From: Xenorhabdus bovienii
Lineage (GTDB): Bacteria; Pseudomonadota; Gammaproteobacteria; Enterobacterales; Enterobacteriaceae
Direction of reading: 5' to 3'
Assembly (NCBI RefSeq): GCF_024721015.1
Contig: NZ_JANAIF010000043.1
Coordinates: 1-33,417 of the forward strand
Length of the DNA: 33,417 nt
Position numbers and translations under genes: made by a program. Positions 16,956 to 26,492 of this stretch are shown here, piece after piece (within the stretch, counting starts at the first letter, position 1; the number at the start of each line of letters is the position of its first letter). Below the pieces are notes generated by a model. The model was not told where the DNA came from. It made no database searches and was given only the letters and a program-made list of their open reading frames with translations.

Positions 16956-18788
16956 ATGTCATTTGAAAAATATTTCAGAGATGAGTTGAACTATCTGCGA
17001 CAACTGGGGAAAGAAGCCGCAGTTGAACGTCCTCATCTTGCCGCATTTCTGTCTGAACAAGGTTCTGACCCCGACGTTGAGCGTTTGCTTGAAGGTTTTG
17101 CATTCCTGACTGGCAATCTACGGGCAAAGATTGATGATCAGTTCCCCGAACTGACTCACGGCCTGCTCAATATGCTTTGGCCTAATTACCTGCGTCCGAC
17201 TCCCAGTATGACTATCATCGAGTACACGCCCGATGAGAGCGTCGTAACGAAAGCGACACCGGTCAAGCGTGGCACACAGATTATGAGTAACACGCTGTCA
17301 ACTCATGATGATATTTATTCGAACGAAAAATCGGGTGGTAAAAGAGACGAACAAAGCCGCTGTACTTTTACGCTGTGTCGTGATGTCTGGCTTTTCCCTC
17401 TCTCCATCCAAGACATTTCCGTCAATAACAGTAATGAGCAAGGCATCATCGGCCTGAATTTTGCGTCGAAAACTGAACTGAACCTGCATGAACTGGAACT
17501 GGACAAACTGCGTTTTTACCTGAGCGGTGATGACTATACCACTTCTCAGCTTTACTTCTGGCTCTGTTATTACTTCAGAAAAGCAGAACTGGTGGTTGGC
17601 GATAAGGTAATCCCACTACCGGATTTTGATTTTGTGCCGGTTGGGTTTGAACGGGAAGATGCCCTGTTGCCGTACCCCAAAAACGCTTACATGGGATATC
17701 GCATTTTGCAGGAATATTTCTGCTTTGCGGAGAGCTTCCTGTTTTTTGATGTGAAGGGTTTCCCAACGTTGCCTAAAGATCTCAAGACCAAAGATTTCAA
17801 ACTGAATTTACATTTTTCTCAGGCATTACCACCAGAAGCCAAGATTCGGCATGATACTTTCCGTCTGCATTGTACACCAGCCATCAACCTGTTTCCGATG
17901 GACAGTGAAGCCATTGAACTCAATGGCAGCCAGACTGAATATCCATTAAAAGCCAGTTATAGCCTTCCCGATAACTACGATATTTTTTCCGTCGATGGCG
18001 TTGAAAGCTGGTTGGCGGGTGAAAATGGCGAACGCAGTCGGGCACGTATCGGCGAGCGCGTCTATACACCGTTCGAAAGTTTCAATCACCAGATTGATGA
18101 CGAAGATGAACGCTCAATGCGTTATTACCGCCTTCGGGTGAAAGAATCACCTTTCCGCCGGGGGCTGGAACATTTCATCTCATTTGTACGGGGAGATGAA
18201 TCGGATCTGCTCAGACTCAAACTAAAAGAAAATGTTTCTATCAGTTTGACGTGTACTAACCGTGAATTGCCGTTGCAGTTGCGTGTTGGCGACATTAATT
18301 ACCCATCCATCGGTAGCCCGACATTTGCGACATTCCGCAATATCACGCGCCCGTCAGTGCCACTCTATCCTCTGCTGGATGGCGGTCTGCACTGGTCGCT
18401 GCTGTCAAACATGTCGCTGAACTATATGTCATTGCTGGATAAGGACGCGCTGAAGCAGGTACTGCGTACCTATGATTTCCCCAGCATCCATAACCGACAG
18501 TCCAAACGGTCATCGCAGAAACGGCTTGATGCCATTGAAAAGATCGAGACAGAGCCGACAGATCGCCTGTTCCGTGGGCAGCCCGTTCGCGGCCTGCGCT
18601 CTACACTGTATATCCGGCAACAGGCATTCAGCTCAGAAGGCGAGCTTTATCTGTTCAGTACGATTTTGTCACGGTTTTTCTCACTGTATGCCAGCGTCAA
18701 CGCTTTTCATATGTTGAAGGTAATCAATTTAGATAATCAGGAGTGTTATGAATGGCCGGTACAGATAGGTCAACACTCATTGATGTAA
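16956..18788 (+). CDS. tssF: TssF (VasA), baseplate wedge protein
   Basis: A 610-residue protein of usual TssF length. The first 90 residues carry the family signature: FRDELNYLRQLGKEAA, then SDPDVERLLEGFAFLTGNLRAKIDDQFPEL and LLNMLWPNYLRPTPSM. By family two TssF copies join one TssG to form the wedge core, equivalent to phage T4 gp6/gp7/gp53. The C-terminal end overlaps tssG by 37 nt in another frame. No truncation or missing block was seen. Confidence 0.96.
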   Translation: MSFEKYFRDELNYLRQLGKEAAVERPHLAAFLSEQGSDPDVERLLEGFAFLTGNLRAKIDDQFPELTHGLLNMLWPNYLRPTPSMTIIEYTPDESVVTKATPVKRGTQIMSNTLSTHDDIYSNEKSGGKRDEQSRCTFTLCRDVWLFPLSIQDISVNNSNEQGIIGLNFASKTELNLHELELDKLRFYLSGDDYTTSQLYFWLCYYFRKAELVVGDKVIPLPDFDFVPVGFEREDALLPYPKNAYMGYRILQEYFCFAESFLFFDVKGFPTLPKDLKTKDFKLNLHFSQALPPEAKIRHDTFRLHCTPAINLFPMDSEAIELNGSQTEYPLKASYSLPDNYDIFSVDGVESWLAGENGERSRARIGERVYTPFESFNHQIDDEDERSMRYYRLRVKESPFRRGLEHFISFVRGDESDLLRLKLKENVSISLTCTNRELPLQLRVGDINYPSIGSPTFATFRNITRPSVPLYPLLDGGLHWSLLSNMSLNYMSLLDKDALKQVLRTYDFPSIHNRQSKRSSQKRLDAIEKIETEPTDRLFRGQPVRGLRSTLYIRQQAFSSEGELYLFSTILSRFFSLYASVNAFHMLKVINLDNQECYEWPVQIGQHSLM

Positions 18789-19804
18789 TCACTGAGCAAG
18801 ATCCTGCCACACCCTTGGCATTGGACATCTCACAGTACAACTTTTATCAGTTGGTTGAGCTGCTCAATCAGCTGGCGGTAGCGTGGGAAAAAACGGGAGA
18901 GACAGATCGTCCTGATCGTGAGTCTGTTCGTTTCAGAGCCAGTGCGAGTCTGGCATTTCCGACTCGTGACGTGATCTCACTCTCGCAGGCCAGACGGGGT
19001 TATTTTGAGCTGGAAGTCTCCTTTATGGGGCTACACGGCAGTCAGTCCCCGATGCCAGGTTACTATCTCGATTCGCTGGCTTGGGAAGAAGCGCAGAACG
19101 AAAACCGACTGACGGATTTTCTCAACCTGTTTAACCATCGCTTAATCACGCTTCTGCATCAGATCTGGCGGAAATATCGCTATTACGTCTGCTTTAAGAA
19201 GGGGGGAGAAGATCACTTTTCTCAGCGCATGTTTTCCCTTGTGGGTCTGGGGAGCGATGTCAACCGCCGGATGCTGAACATTAATCACAGCAAAATGCTG
19301 GCCTATGCAGGGCTGCTGGCAAGCCCTGGCCGTTCGCCGGAAGTGATATGCAGTTTGGTTTCCCACTGTTTTGATTTACAGGATGTCACCCTGCACGGCT
19401 GGCAATTCAGAAAGGTCACCATTCCCCTTGATCAGCAGAACCGCTTGGGAAGCGAAAGGAAAGGACAGGTAATCGGTGACTCTAAACTGTCCATGCTGGG
19501 GCAGAATTTCACCATTGGTTCATGGGTCGGCGATTACAGCGGGAAGTTCCTTCTCAGCATCAATAATCTGACCCGTGATCGGTTCCTGTCATTCCTGCCG
19601 GATGGAAAGAATTATGCCCCATTGGTGATGTTTATTTCTTTCGTCATGCGCAGTCAATTTGCATGGGAACTGCGCCTTGGTCTGGCAGAAAATCAGGTCA
19701 GCGGCATGGTATTAGGGGCGCAGCAGAATAACCATCTGGGGTGGACTAGTTTTCTCGGCGAACCGGAAAAGAAACCCTTTGTCACAATTTCAGTTATGGA
19801 ATAA
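18752..19804 (+). CDS. tssG: TssG (VasB), baseplate wedge protein
   Basis: A 350-residue protein with the TssG pattern: NFYQLVELLNQL near residue 30, ESVRFRASASLAFPTRDV at about 57-74, and FMGLHGSQSPMPGYYLD at 91-107. By family it binds two TssF subunits and recruits TssK to the baseplate. Its start lies 37 nt inside tssF, a longer overlap than elsewhere in the operon. Conserved residues begin about 25 codons in, so the exact start is slightly uncertain, although this ATG is the natural candidate. Five nt separate it from fha. Confidence 0.95.
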   Translation: MAGTDRSTLIDVITEQDPATPLALDISQYNFYQLVELLNQLAVAWEKTGETDRPDRESVRFRASASLAFPTRDVISLSQARRGYFELEVSFMGLHGSQSPMPGYYLDSLAWEEAQNENRLTDFLNLFNHRLITLLHQIWRKYRYYVCFKKGGEDHFSQRMFSLVGLGSDVNRRMLNINHSKMLAYAGLLASPGRSPEVICSLVSHCFDLQDVTLHGWQFRKVTIPLDQQNRLGSERKGQVIGDSKLSMLGQNFTIGSWVGDYSGKFLLSINNLTRDRFLSFLPDGKNYAPLVMFISFVMRSQFAWELRLGLAENQVSGMVLGAQQNNHLGWTSFLGEPEKKPFVTISVME

Positions 19805-19809
19805 CGACT

Positions 19810-21105
19810 ATGGAAAAACAACAACCAACGCTTTCATTGCGGGTTCTCAACAGTGAGCAACTGGAAAGTGGCAGATCCGCCAGTTGCCTGTTTTCGGCAC
19901 AGGGTGGTACGGTCGGTAGCAGTGAAAGTCACCTGTGGTCTGTTCAGGATCAGCAGGGAAATATTCATCCATCACAATTCTCCGTTCAGTGGCGGGATGG
20001 TGCATTCTGTCTGCAAGTACTCGCAGAACCTGTGCAGATCAACAATGCCGCATTAACGTCTCAGTCAAGTTTGATCCGTTTGCAGCAGGGGGATCAGATA
20101 AAGGCAGGTAATCTGTCCATTAAGATCCACATCAGTTTTTCTGATGCAGATCGTGTTGATCCTTCGACGGTATCACCTGAATCCTTGGTGTCCAGTTACA
20201 GCAACCCGCTGGATGCCATGATGGAAGGCGCAGTAGCACAAAAAGCCGTGTTTGCCGACGATAACAGCATTGCTCCGACGATCCAGCATAGTTTCAGCGA
20301 TGACCCGCTCAGGGTACTCGATAGCGAAAGCCTGACCACGCTGAAGCAGCAGGTTGAAGCCAATGATACTGAGCAGCTTTTGCCGCCGGATCATTTCCAA
20401 ACCCCCCCGTTTGCTAACCCTATTTCTGATAACCGAGGCAGTGTTATGGATCAGGAGTTCCTTGATTTACCGGGTATCACTTCCGATCGGCAGTACGCAG
20501 ATATGGATGTTGATCATGTTGCCATTACCCCTCTTATGCGTGGGTTAGATGCACAGTTACCTCTGCATGACAGCCAGCAGGCTAACGATTTTCTGCAAGA
20601 GATGGGCAAAACCATGAAAGCCGCCATTGAAGGGTTATTGGCTCTCCAGCGTGAACAGCATGGGCTGCGTGATAAACAACTTCGCCCCATCGAAGATAAC
20701 CCACTGCGCCTGAATATGGATTATGACACCACCATGCAGGTGATGTTCTCGGATCAGAAAAGCCCGGTTCACTTGTCTGCACCCGCCGCCGTCTCGGAAA
20801 GTCTGCATAACCTGCAATTGCATTATCAGGCCAATCGGGAAGCCATTTCGGCAGCATTGGACACCATGCTGGAAGCCTTCTCCCCTGATCAATTGCTCCG
20901 TCGCTTCTCACATTACCGTCGCAGCAACGAAGTCAGGAACAAAGACGCGGCTTGGGCGTGGGAAATGTACACCAACTATTACCGTGAATTAGCTTCCAGC
21001 CGCCAGCAGGGGTTTGAAAAGCTATTCCGTGAGGTGTATGAGCAGGCTTATGACCGCGCACTGCGTCAGGGCTTAGAGGACTCCAGCAATGAAACATTCC
21101 GCTAG
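19810..21105 (+). CDS. Type VI FHA-domain accessory protein (TagH/Fha type)
   Basis: A 431-residue protein in the position of V. cholerae VCA0112. Residues about 9-110 look like a forkhead-associated domain, but key phosphothreonine contacts seem lost: the usual GR is Gly-36/Ser-37 and the SRxH element reads HPSQF (53-57). A low-complexity linker (about 115-255) follows, then a helical C-terminal domain (about 260-430) with DNPLRLNMDYDTTMQVMF and the ending YRELASSRQQGFEKLFREVYEQAYDRAL typical of type VI FHA proteins. Related proteins join post-translational control or the membrane/baseplate complex. No kinase or phosphatase partner lies in the window. A run of seven C at 20402-20408 is a possible slippage site. 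The gene overlaps tssJ by 17 nt. Confidence 0.88.
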   Translation: MEKQQPTLSLRVLNSEQLESGRSASCLFSAQGGTVGSSESHLWSVQDQQGNIHPSQFSVQWRDGAFCLQVLAEPVQINNAALTSQSSLIRLQQGDQIKAGNLSIKIHISFSDADRVDPSTVSPESLVSSYSNPLDAMMEGAVAQKAVFADDNSIAPTIQHSFSDDPLRVLDSESLTTLKQQVEANDTEQLLPPDHFQTPPFANPISDNRGSVMDQEFLDLPGITSDRQYADMDVDHVAITPLMRGLDAQLPLHDSQQANDFLQEMGKTMKAAIEGLLALQREQHGLRDKQLRPIEDNPLRLNMDYDTTMQVMFSDQKSPVHLSAPAAVSESLHNLQLHYQANREAISAALDTMLEAFSPDQLLRRFSHYRRSNEVRNKDAAWAWEMYTNYYRELASSRQQGFEKLFREVYEQAYDRALRQGLEDSSNETFR

Positions 21106-21643
21106 TCATCGTGTATGGGCTGTAGGGATTTTATTGTTGTCAGCGATGTTGCTGAATGGCTGTAGCGGTGCATGGAACGCAACAAAGAAAGTCGGTCAAG
21201 TGATCTGGGACCCTTCCACACCAGTAGGAAAACCGGATGAACAGGCTTCTGTTGCCAACATTACGTTATTGGCCGAACCGAACATCAACCCCAATGAAAG
21301 TGGTGAAGCGGCTCCTGTTGAAATGAATCTGGTTTATCTCAGTGAAGATTCGCGTTTTTTGGCTGCTGATTATGATCAGCTTGAAAGCGACAAACTCGAA
21401 AAGGCATTGGGGAAAAATTATATCGATCATCAGGATTACACGCTATTGCCGGGGCAATACAAGCCCCTGTCAACGCTGATATTGGAAAAGAATAACCGTT
21501 ACATCGGTGTCATCGTTCACTATGCAGATGCAAATCAATCTGAATGGAAAAAGATCATCCGAGTAAAAGACATCGGCCGCCATTACAACATCTTGGTGCA
21601 TGTCAGAAATAACGACGTCGAACTTAGAAAAGAGGAGGAGTAG
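21089..21643 (+). CDS. tssJ: TssJ (VasD), outer-membrane lipoprotein
   Basis: A 184-residue lipoprotein. The signal peptide ends in a lipobox LNGC with Cys-25 as the lipidated residue; Ser at +2 predicts outer-membrane sorting. The mature part is a small beta-sandwich with VEMNLVYLSEDSRFLAADYDQL and LPGQYKPLSTLILEKNNRYIGVIVHYAD, the TssJ family pattern. By family it holds the TssM periplasmic end at the outer membrane. Its start is 17 nt inside fha and its stop 2 nt before tssK. Confidence 0.95.
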   Translation: MKHSASHRVWAVGILLLSAMLLNGCSGAWNATKKVGQVIWDPSTPVGKPDEQASVANITLLAEPNINPNESGEAAPVEMNLVYLSEDSRFLAADYDQLESDKLEKALGKNYIDHQDYTLLPGQYKPLSTLILEKNNRYIGVIVHYADANQSEWKKIIRVKDIGRHYNILVHVRNNDVELRKEEE

Positions 21644-21645
21644 TC

Positions 21646-22998
21646 ATGCCAGGCAAAAATCGGGTGATTTGGCACGAAGGATTGTTCATCAAGCCACAAC
21701 ATTTTCAACAACAACAAAAACACAATGATTATCTGGCTCATAGCCTCGTATCGGTGTTGGCTGCTTATGGTCACGGTTTCAGCTCTCTGAGCATCAATCA
21801 GGATCTGCTCAATTTAGGGCGCATCGGCATTACCGAAGCCAGCGGCATCATGCAGGATGGCACGATATTCTCTGCGCCCAGCCAAGATCTGCTGCCAAAA
21901 CCGCTGGACATCGAAAGCGTCAATGACCTGAAAAGCAAAGACATCTATCTAGCATTGCCAATGTCCAGCGATACCATTCGGGAAATTGCTGACAAAGAAG
22001 CGGAAATTCAAAGCGCAGTACGTTATCGGGAACTGCCGAGCGATGTCCGTGACCTGCATACTAAGGGCGGCGATTCCTTTGCCCTGAACCTTGCGCAATT
22101 GACGCCGGTTCTGATGCAAGGCTCCGAAGACATGAGTGCTTACACGGCTATCCCGCTGTGCCGCATCAAAGAAAAACAGAAGGATGGCACTATCGTTCTG
22201 GATAGCGAATTTATCCCGACCTGTCTGTCTATCTTTGTCGCTGACAAGTTAAGACGTTTTATGGTGGAAATCGACGGCCTGTTGACTGAACGCTCAAGAA
22301 CACTGGCCAAACGCATTGGTTCGCCGGGTCAGCAGGGCGTTGCGGATGTTGCGGAGTTCATGATGCTTCAGTTGTTGAACCGCGTGCAACCTCTGTTCAA
22401 CCATTACGCAAAACAGACCGTCCTGCACCCGCTGCATTTATATACCCAACTGCTCCAGACCTGCGGTGAGCTGAGAACCTTCACCGATGCGAGTCGCTTG
22501 CCGGGGAATGTGCTGGCGTATGACCACAATAACCTGACGGATACCTTCCAGGACGCGATGCACGCCATTCGTGATGCACTGAACGTGGTTCTGACACCGC
22601 GTGCAACGTCAATTGTCCTGAAACAGAACGAAGGTGGTATCCGCGTGGCGACGCTCCACGACAACGATCTGCTGCGCAAAGCCGAATTCGTACTGGCTAT
22701 CAGCGCAAGTACGCCACAGGAGCAGTTACGTCGTCAGTTCGTGCAGCAAACCAAAGTCACCTCGATGGAAAAAATCCGCGATCTGGTCAGCGTTCAGTTA
22801 CCGGGTGTGCCACTGATTGCATTGTCCGCGGCTCCCCGTCAGTTGCCGTATCACTCTGGATACACCTACTTCCGTCTGGATCAGAAGAGTCCGGCATGGA
22901 AAGAGATCCAGCAGGGGAATTCCATCGCATTCCACGTATCAGGGGATTTCCCTGACTTAGATATGCAGCTCTGGGCTATCAGGGGCGGTAAGGAATAA
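21646..22998 (+). CDS. tssK: TssK (VasE), baseplate-membrane complex adaptor
   Basis: A 450-residue protein of normal TssK length. It opens with the family signature VIWHEGLFIKPQHFQQQQKHNDYL (residues 7 onward) and ends with HSGYTYFRLDQKSPAWKEIQQGNSIAFHVSGDFPDL, matching the C-terminal head domain. By family, trimers link the TssF/G wedge to the cytoplasmic faces of TssL and TssM, resembling siphophage receptor-binding proteins. It is preceded by GAGGAG, is 2 nt after tssJ and 2 nt before tssL. Confidence 0.97.
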   Translation: MPGKNRVIWHEGLFIKPQHFQQQQKHNDYLAHSLVSVLAAYGHGFSSLSINQDLLNLGRIGITEASGIMQDGTIFSAPSQDLLPKPLDIESVNDLKSKDIYLALPMSSDTIREIADKEAEIQSAVRYRELPSDVRDLHTKGGDSFALNLAQLTPVLMQGSEDMSAYTAIPLCRIKEKQKDGTIVLDSEFIPTCLSIFVADKLRRFMVEIDGLLTERSRTLAKRIGSPGQQGVADVAEFMMLQLLNRVQPLFNHYAKQTVLHPLHLYTQLLQTCGELRTFTDASRLPGNVLAYDHNNLTDTFQDAMHAIRDALNVVLTPRATSIVLKQNEGGIRVATLHDNDLLRKAEFVLAISASTPQEQLRRQFVQQTKVTSMEKIRDLVSVQLPGVPLIALSAAPRQLPYHSGYTYFRLDQKSPAWKEIQQGNSIAFHVSGDFPDLDMQLWAIRGGKE

Positions 22999-23000
22999 TC

Positions 23001-23768
23001 ATGAGTGATATCAATGTTGGCAGTCCGTCACTGGAAAAGTCTGAGACGCTGAAAACGTTTCAGCGCCAGTATCAGCTACCGTTGCGTGGTGAAAGCCTCA
23101 ACCCGATGATCGATGCGGCCACCCCCTTACTGGGGATGGTTCTGCGTTTGCAGGATATGAGTGATCAGGCACTGCCAGATAAGCTTTACCAACAGGTTGT
23201 TACTGACATTCGAGCCATTGAGCAGTTTCTGCAAACCAAGGGTTATGAACCCGGCGCGATTGTTTCATTCCGTTACGTACTATGCACCTTCATTGATGAA
23301 ACCGCGTTGGGGCACGGCTGGAACAGTCAGAATGGCTGGTTAAAGCAATCGTTGCTGGTTCACTTCCACAATGAAACCTGGGGCGGCGAAAAAGTCTTTG
23401 TATTGCTCGAACGCCTGATGGGGGAGGCACAGCGCTACCAGCACCTGCTGGAGTTCATTTATCTCTGCCTCTGTCTGGGTTATCGCGGACGTTACAAAGT
23501 CAGCACCCAGAAAAGCGATGACTTTGATCGCCTGTTCCGTCGCTTGCAGCAACAGCTTCACTCACTGCGTGGAGAAGCTCCGCCGACCACGCTATATGTC
23601 GATATCAACGAGCGTGATGAGCGTTATCGCCTGAGCAGACGTTGGACCATCAAGCACCTGTTTTGGATAAGTGTAGGTTTGCTGGCTGCTATTTACAGTT
23701 TCTATGCCATCCGCCTCGGTGATCAAACCCAAGACATATTAAAGCAGCTAAGTAACTTATTGAGATAG
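23001..23768 (+). CDS. tssL: TssL (DotU/VasF), inner-membrane complex protein
   Basis: A 255-residue, short-form DotU-like TssL without a C-terminal peptidoglycan-binding (OmpA-like) domain. The cytoplasmic helical domain carries FIDETALGHGW (97-107), HNETWGGEKVF (123-133) and FIYLCLCLGYRGRY (152-165). A single membrane helix lies at about 220-238, close to the C-terminus, giving a tail-anchored topology. By family it complexes with TssM and docks TssK. AAGGA precedes the ATG. Peptidoglycan anchoring, if needed, would have to come from another protein, not seen here. Confidence 0.96.
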   Translation: MSDINVGSPSLEKSETLKTFQRQYQLPLRGESLNPMIDAATPLLGMVLRLQDMSDQALPDKLYQQVVTDIRAIEQFLQTKGYEPGAIVSFRYVLCTFIDETALGHGWNSQNGWLKQSLLVHFHNETWGGEKVFVLLERLMGEAQRYQHLLEFIYLCLCLGYRGRYKVSTQKSDDFDRLFRRLQQQLHSLRGEAPPTTLYVDINERDERYRLSRRWTIKHLFWISVGLLAAIYSFYAIRLGDQTQDILKQLSNLLR

Positions 23769-23777
23769 GAAGTCGTC

Positions 23778-26492
23778 ATGATTCAGATTGATCTGCCCAC
23801 TCTTGTAAACCGTTTAAACCCGATGACCCGCCATGCACTCGAAGCGGCGGCGGCATCCTGTGTCAGCCAGCAGCAGCCTGAAATTACTGTTGCACAACTG
23901 TTGTTTCAGATGATCGACACACCCCTCAGTGATGTGCGCCTGATCCTCAATAAAGCAGACATCGATAAAGATCTGCTGAAAGAACAACTCGATCAGATGA
24001 TGCCTCATCATCAGGCGATTGTACAAACCTATCCGAACTTCTCACCGATGCTGGTGGAATGGTTACAGGATAGCTGGCTGCTGGCTTCCACGGAGATGCA
24101 GCATACTGAATTACGCGGTGGCGTCATGCTGATTGCTCTGCTGTTCAGTCCAATGCGTTATCTGACTCCACAGCCCGCGCGCATGCTGGCGGGTATCAAC
24201 CGTGAATTGCTGCGTCAGAACTTTGCTGAATGGACGAATGGCTCTGCCGAACAGCCTTTCAGCGGCGACGATAAAAATGGGCAGGGCGTACATCCGGCAA
24301 ACAGCGACAGCCTGCTGGCGCGTTTTACCCAAAACATGACTGAACAGGCGCGTCAGGGCAAACTCGACCCTGTGCTGTGCCGTGATAACGAAATCGATCT
24401 GATGATCGACATTCTCTGCCGTCGTCGCAAAAACAACCCGATCGTCGTGGGTGAAGCGGGGGTGGGTAAAAGTGCCCTGATTGAAGGTCTGGCGCTGCGC
24501 ATCATCAATGACCGCGTACCGGATAAATTGCGCAACAGCGAACTGATGACACTGGATCTGGGGGCATTGCAGGCAGGGGCAGCGGTTAAAGGTGAGTTTG
24601 AAAAACGCTTCAAAGGCATCATGGCTGAAATTAGCCAATCATCTAAGCCGATCATCCTGTTTATCGATGAAGCGCACACTTTGATTGGTGCCGGTAACCA
24701 AGCGGGCGGACTAGATATCTCCAACCTGCTGAAACCTGCATTGGCGCGTGGTGAACTAAAAACCATCGCAGCGACCACATGGAGCGAGTACAAAAAATAC
24801 TTCGAAAAAGACGCAGCACTGTCTCGTCGCTTCCAATTAGTGAAAGTCTCTGAGCCAAGCGCGGAAGAAGCCACCGTGATCATGCGTGGTCTGCGAGCCA
24901 TTTACGAACAGGCGCATGGTGTTCTGATCGATGATGAAGCACTGAAAGCCTCTGCGGTATTGAGTGACCGTTATCTCTCTGGCCGCCAACTGCCGGACAA
25001 AGCGATTGACGTACTGGATACCGCCTGTGCTCGCGTTGCCATTAACCTGACATCGCCGCCACGCCAGATCTCCTCACTGACGACCGAATTGCACCAGATG
25101 CAAATGGAAATCGATGTTCTGAAAAGAGAACAGCGGATGGGTCTGAATGAACATGCGGAAAGACTGGAAGAACTGCAAAACCAGCAGGTAGAGATCCAGG
25201 AAGAACTCGTCACGCTGGAAAAAAACTGGCGGCAACAGCAGGAGCTGGTGACACAGATCATCGAATTGCGCAGTCAACTCCTGGCGGATAGCGACGAGTC
25301 AGTTGCAGCAGAAACGATGGATAAAACCATCGAAAATGCGGTTGAAGAGACGGCTGAAGACGCGGAAGAGCAGGAAGCTATTGCGCAAGACGAGCCAGAA
25401 GCCGCCGCTGACGAACAATCCCTGATCGAAAAACTGGCGCTGCTCAACGCACAACTGGCAGAGCTACAGCAGAAGCAAACGCTGGTTTCTCCCCATGTAG
25501 ACAAAACCCAGATTGCCTCGGTTATCGCTGAGTGGACGGGCGTTCCATTGAACCGTCTGTCACAGAGCGAACTGTCTATCGTGACCGAACTGCCTACCCA
25601 TCTGGGACAAAGCATCAAAGGGCAGGAAGTTGCGATCCAGAACTTGCATAAACACCTGTTGACCGCTCGTGCAGACTTGCGTCGTCCGGGGCGTCCTCTG
25701 GGGGCCTTCTTGCTGGTGGGGCCAAGTGGTGTCGGTAAAACCGAAACCGTCCTGCAAATTGCTGAACTGATGTTTGGGGGTCGCCAATACCTCACCACCA
25801 TCAACATGTCTGAGTTTCAGGAGAAACATACCGTTTCCCGCCTGATTGGTTCTCCTCCGGGCTACGTAGGTTATGGGGAAGGTGGCGTACTGACCGAAGC
25901 CATTCGCCAGAAACCGTACTCCGTTGTGTTGCTGGATGAAGTCGAAAAAGCGCACCCTGATGTACTGAACCTGTTCTATCAGGCCTTCGACAAAGGCGAA
26001 CTGGCCGATGGCGAAGGACGCATCATCGACTGTAAAAATGTCGTGTTCTTCCTGACTTCTAACCTTGGCTATCAAACTATCGTTGATCATGCCGAGCAGC
26101 CAGATCAACTTAACGACCTGCTCTACCCTGAATTGGCCGCGTTTTTCAAACCCGCCCTGCTGGCACGTATGGAAGTGATCCCTTACCTGCCTCTGGGTCA
26201 CGAAACGCTGAAAACCATCATTCAGAGCAAACTGGCTCGACTGGATAACCTGCTGTCTCAGCGCTTTAACGCCGAAGTTACGATCAGCGATGACGTATCG
26301 GAAGAGATCCTGCAACGTGCCACCCGTGCGGAAAACGGCGCCCGTATGCTGGAATCCATCATTGATGGCGCCCTATTACCGCCTGTTTCATTACTGCTGT
26401 TGCAGAAAATGGCCGCAGGTACCGCAATCAGTGCCATTCGCTTAACCGTGGTAGAACACGAGTTCCATGCTGAGGTTGAGGAGGCAGAATAA
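23778..26492 (+). CDS. tssH: TssH (ClpV/VasG), sheath-disassembly AAA+ ATPase
   Basis: A 904-residue class I Clp/Hsp100 ATPase. The N-domain (about 1-160) begins IDLPTLVNRLNPMTRHALEAA, typical of ClpV. AAA-1 has Walker A GEAGVGKS (225-232) and Walker B ILFIDEAH (293-300). A coiled-coil middle region follows. AAA-2 has Walker A GPSGVGKT (648-655) and Walker B VVLLDEVEKAH (716-726). All nucleotide-binding motifs are intact. By family it extracts TssC from contracted sheaths so subunits can be reused. Odd point: residues about 505-552 form a Glu/Asp/Ala-rich segment inside the middle region, which makes the protein slightly longer than most homologues I would expect. AGGAAG precedes the ATG. The last base of its stop is the first of the vasH-like start. 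Confidence 0.97.
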   Translation: MIQIDLPTLVNRLNPMTRHALEAAAASCVSQQQPEITVAQLLFQMIDTPLSDVRLILNKADIDKDLLKEQLDQMMPHHQAIVQTYPNFSPMLVEWLQDSWLLASTEMQHTELRGGVMLIALLFSPMRYLTPQPARMLAGINRELLRQNFAEWTNGSAEQPFSGDDKNGQGVHPANSDSLLARFTQNMTEQARQGKLDPVLCRDNEIDLMIDILCRRRKNNPIVVGEAGVGKSALIEGLALRIINDRVPDKLRNSELMTLDLGALQAGAAVKGEFEKRFKGIMAEISQSSKPIILFIDEAHTLIGAGNQAGGLDISNLLKPALARGELKTIAATTWSEYKKYFEKDAALSRRFQLVKVSEPSAEEATVIMRGLRAIYEQAHGVLIDDEALKASAVLSDRYLSGRQLPDKAIDVLDTACARVAINLTSPPRQISSLTTELHQMQMEIDVLKREQRMGLNEHAERLEELQNQQVEIQEELVTLEKNWRQQQELVTQIIELRSQLLADSDESVAAETMDKTIENAVEETAEDAEEQEAIAQDEPEAAADEQSLIEKLALLNAQLAELQQKQTLVSPHVDKTQIASVIAEWTGVPLNRLSQSELSIVTELPTHLGQSIKGQEVAIQNLHKHLLTARADLRRPGRPLGAFLLVGPSGVGKTETVLQIAELMFGGRQYLTTINMSEFQEKHTVSRLIGSPPGYVGYGEGGVLTEAIRQKPYSVVLLDEVEKAHPDVLNLFYQAFDKGELADGEGRIIDCKNVVFFLTSNLGYQTIVDHAEQPDQLNDLLYPELAAFFKPALLARMEVIPYLPLGHETLKTIIQSKLARLDNLLSQRFNAEVTISDDVSEEILQRATRAENGARMLESIIDGALLPPVSLLLLQKMAAGTAISAIRLTVVEHEFHAEVEEAE

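Noticed and set aside
25560..26315. 251-codon - strand frame antisense to clpV
   Set aside because: Lies wholly opposite the second ATPase domain of clpV and has no recognisable motif.
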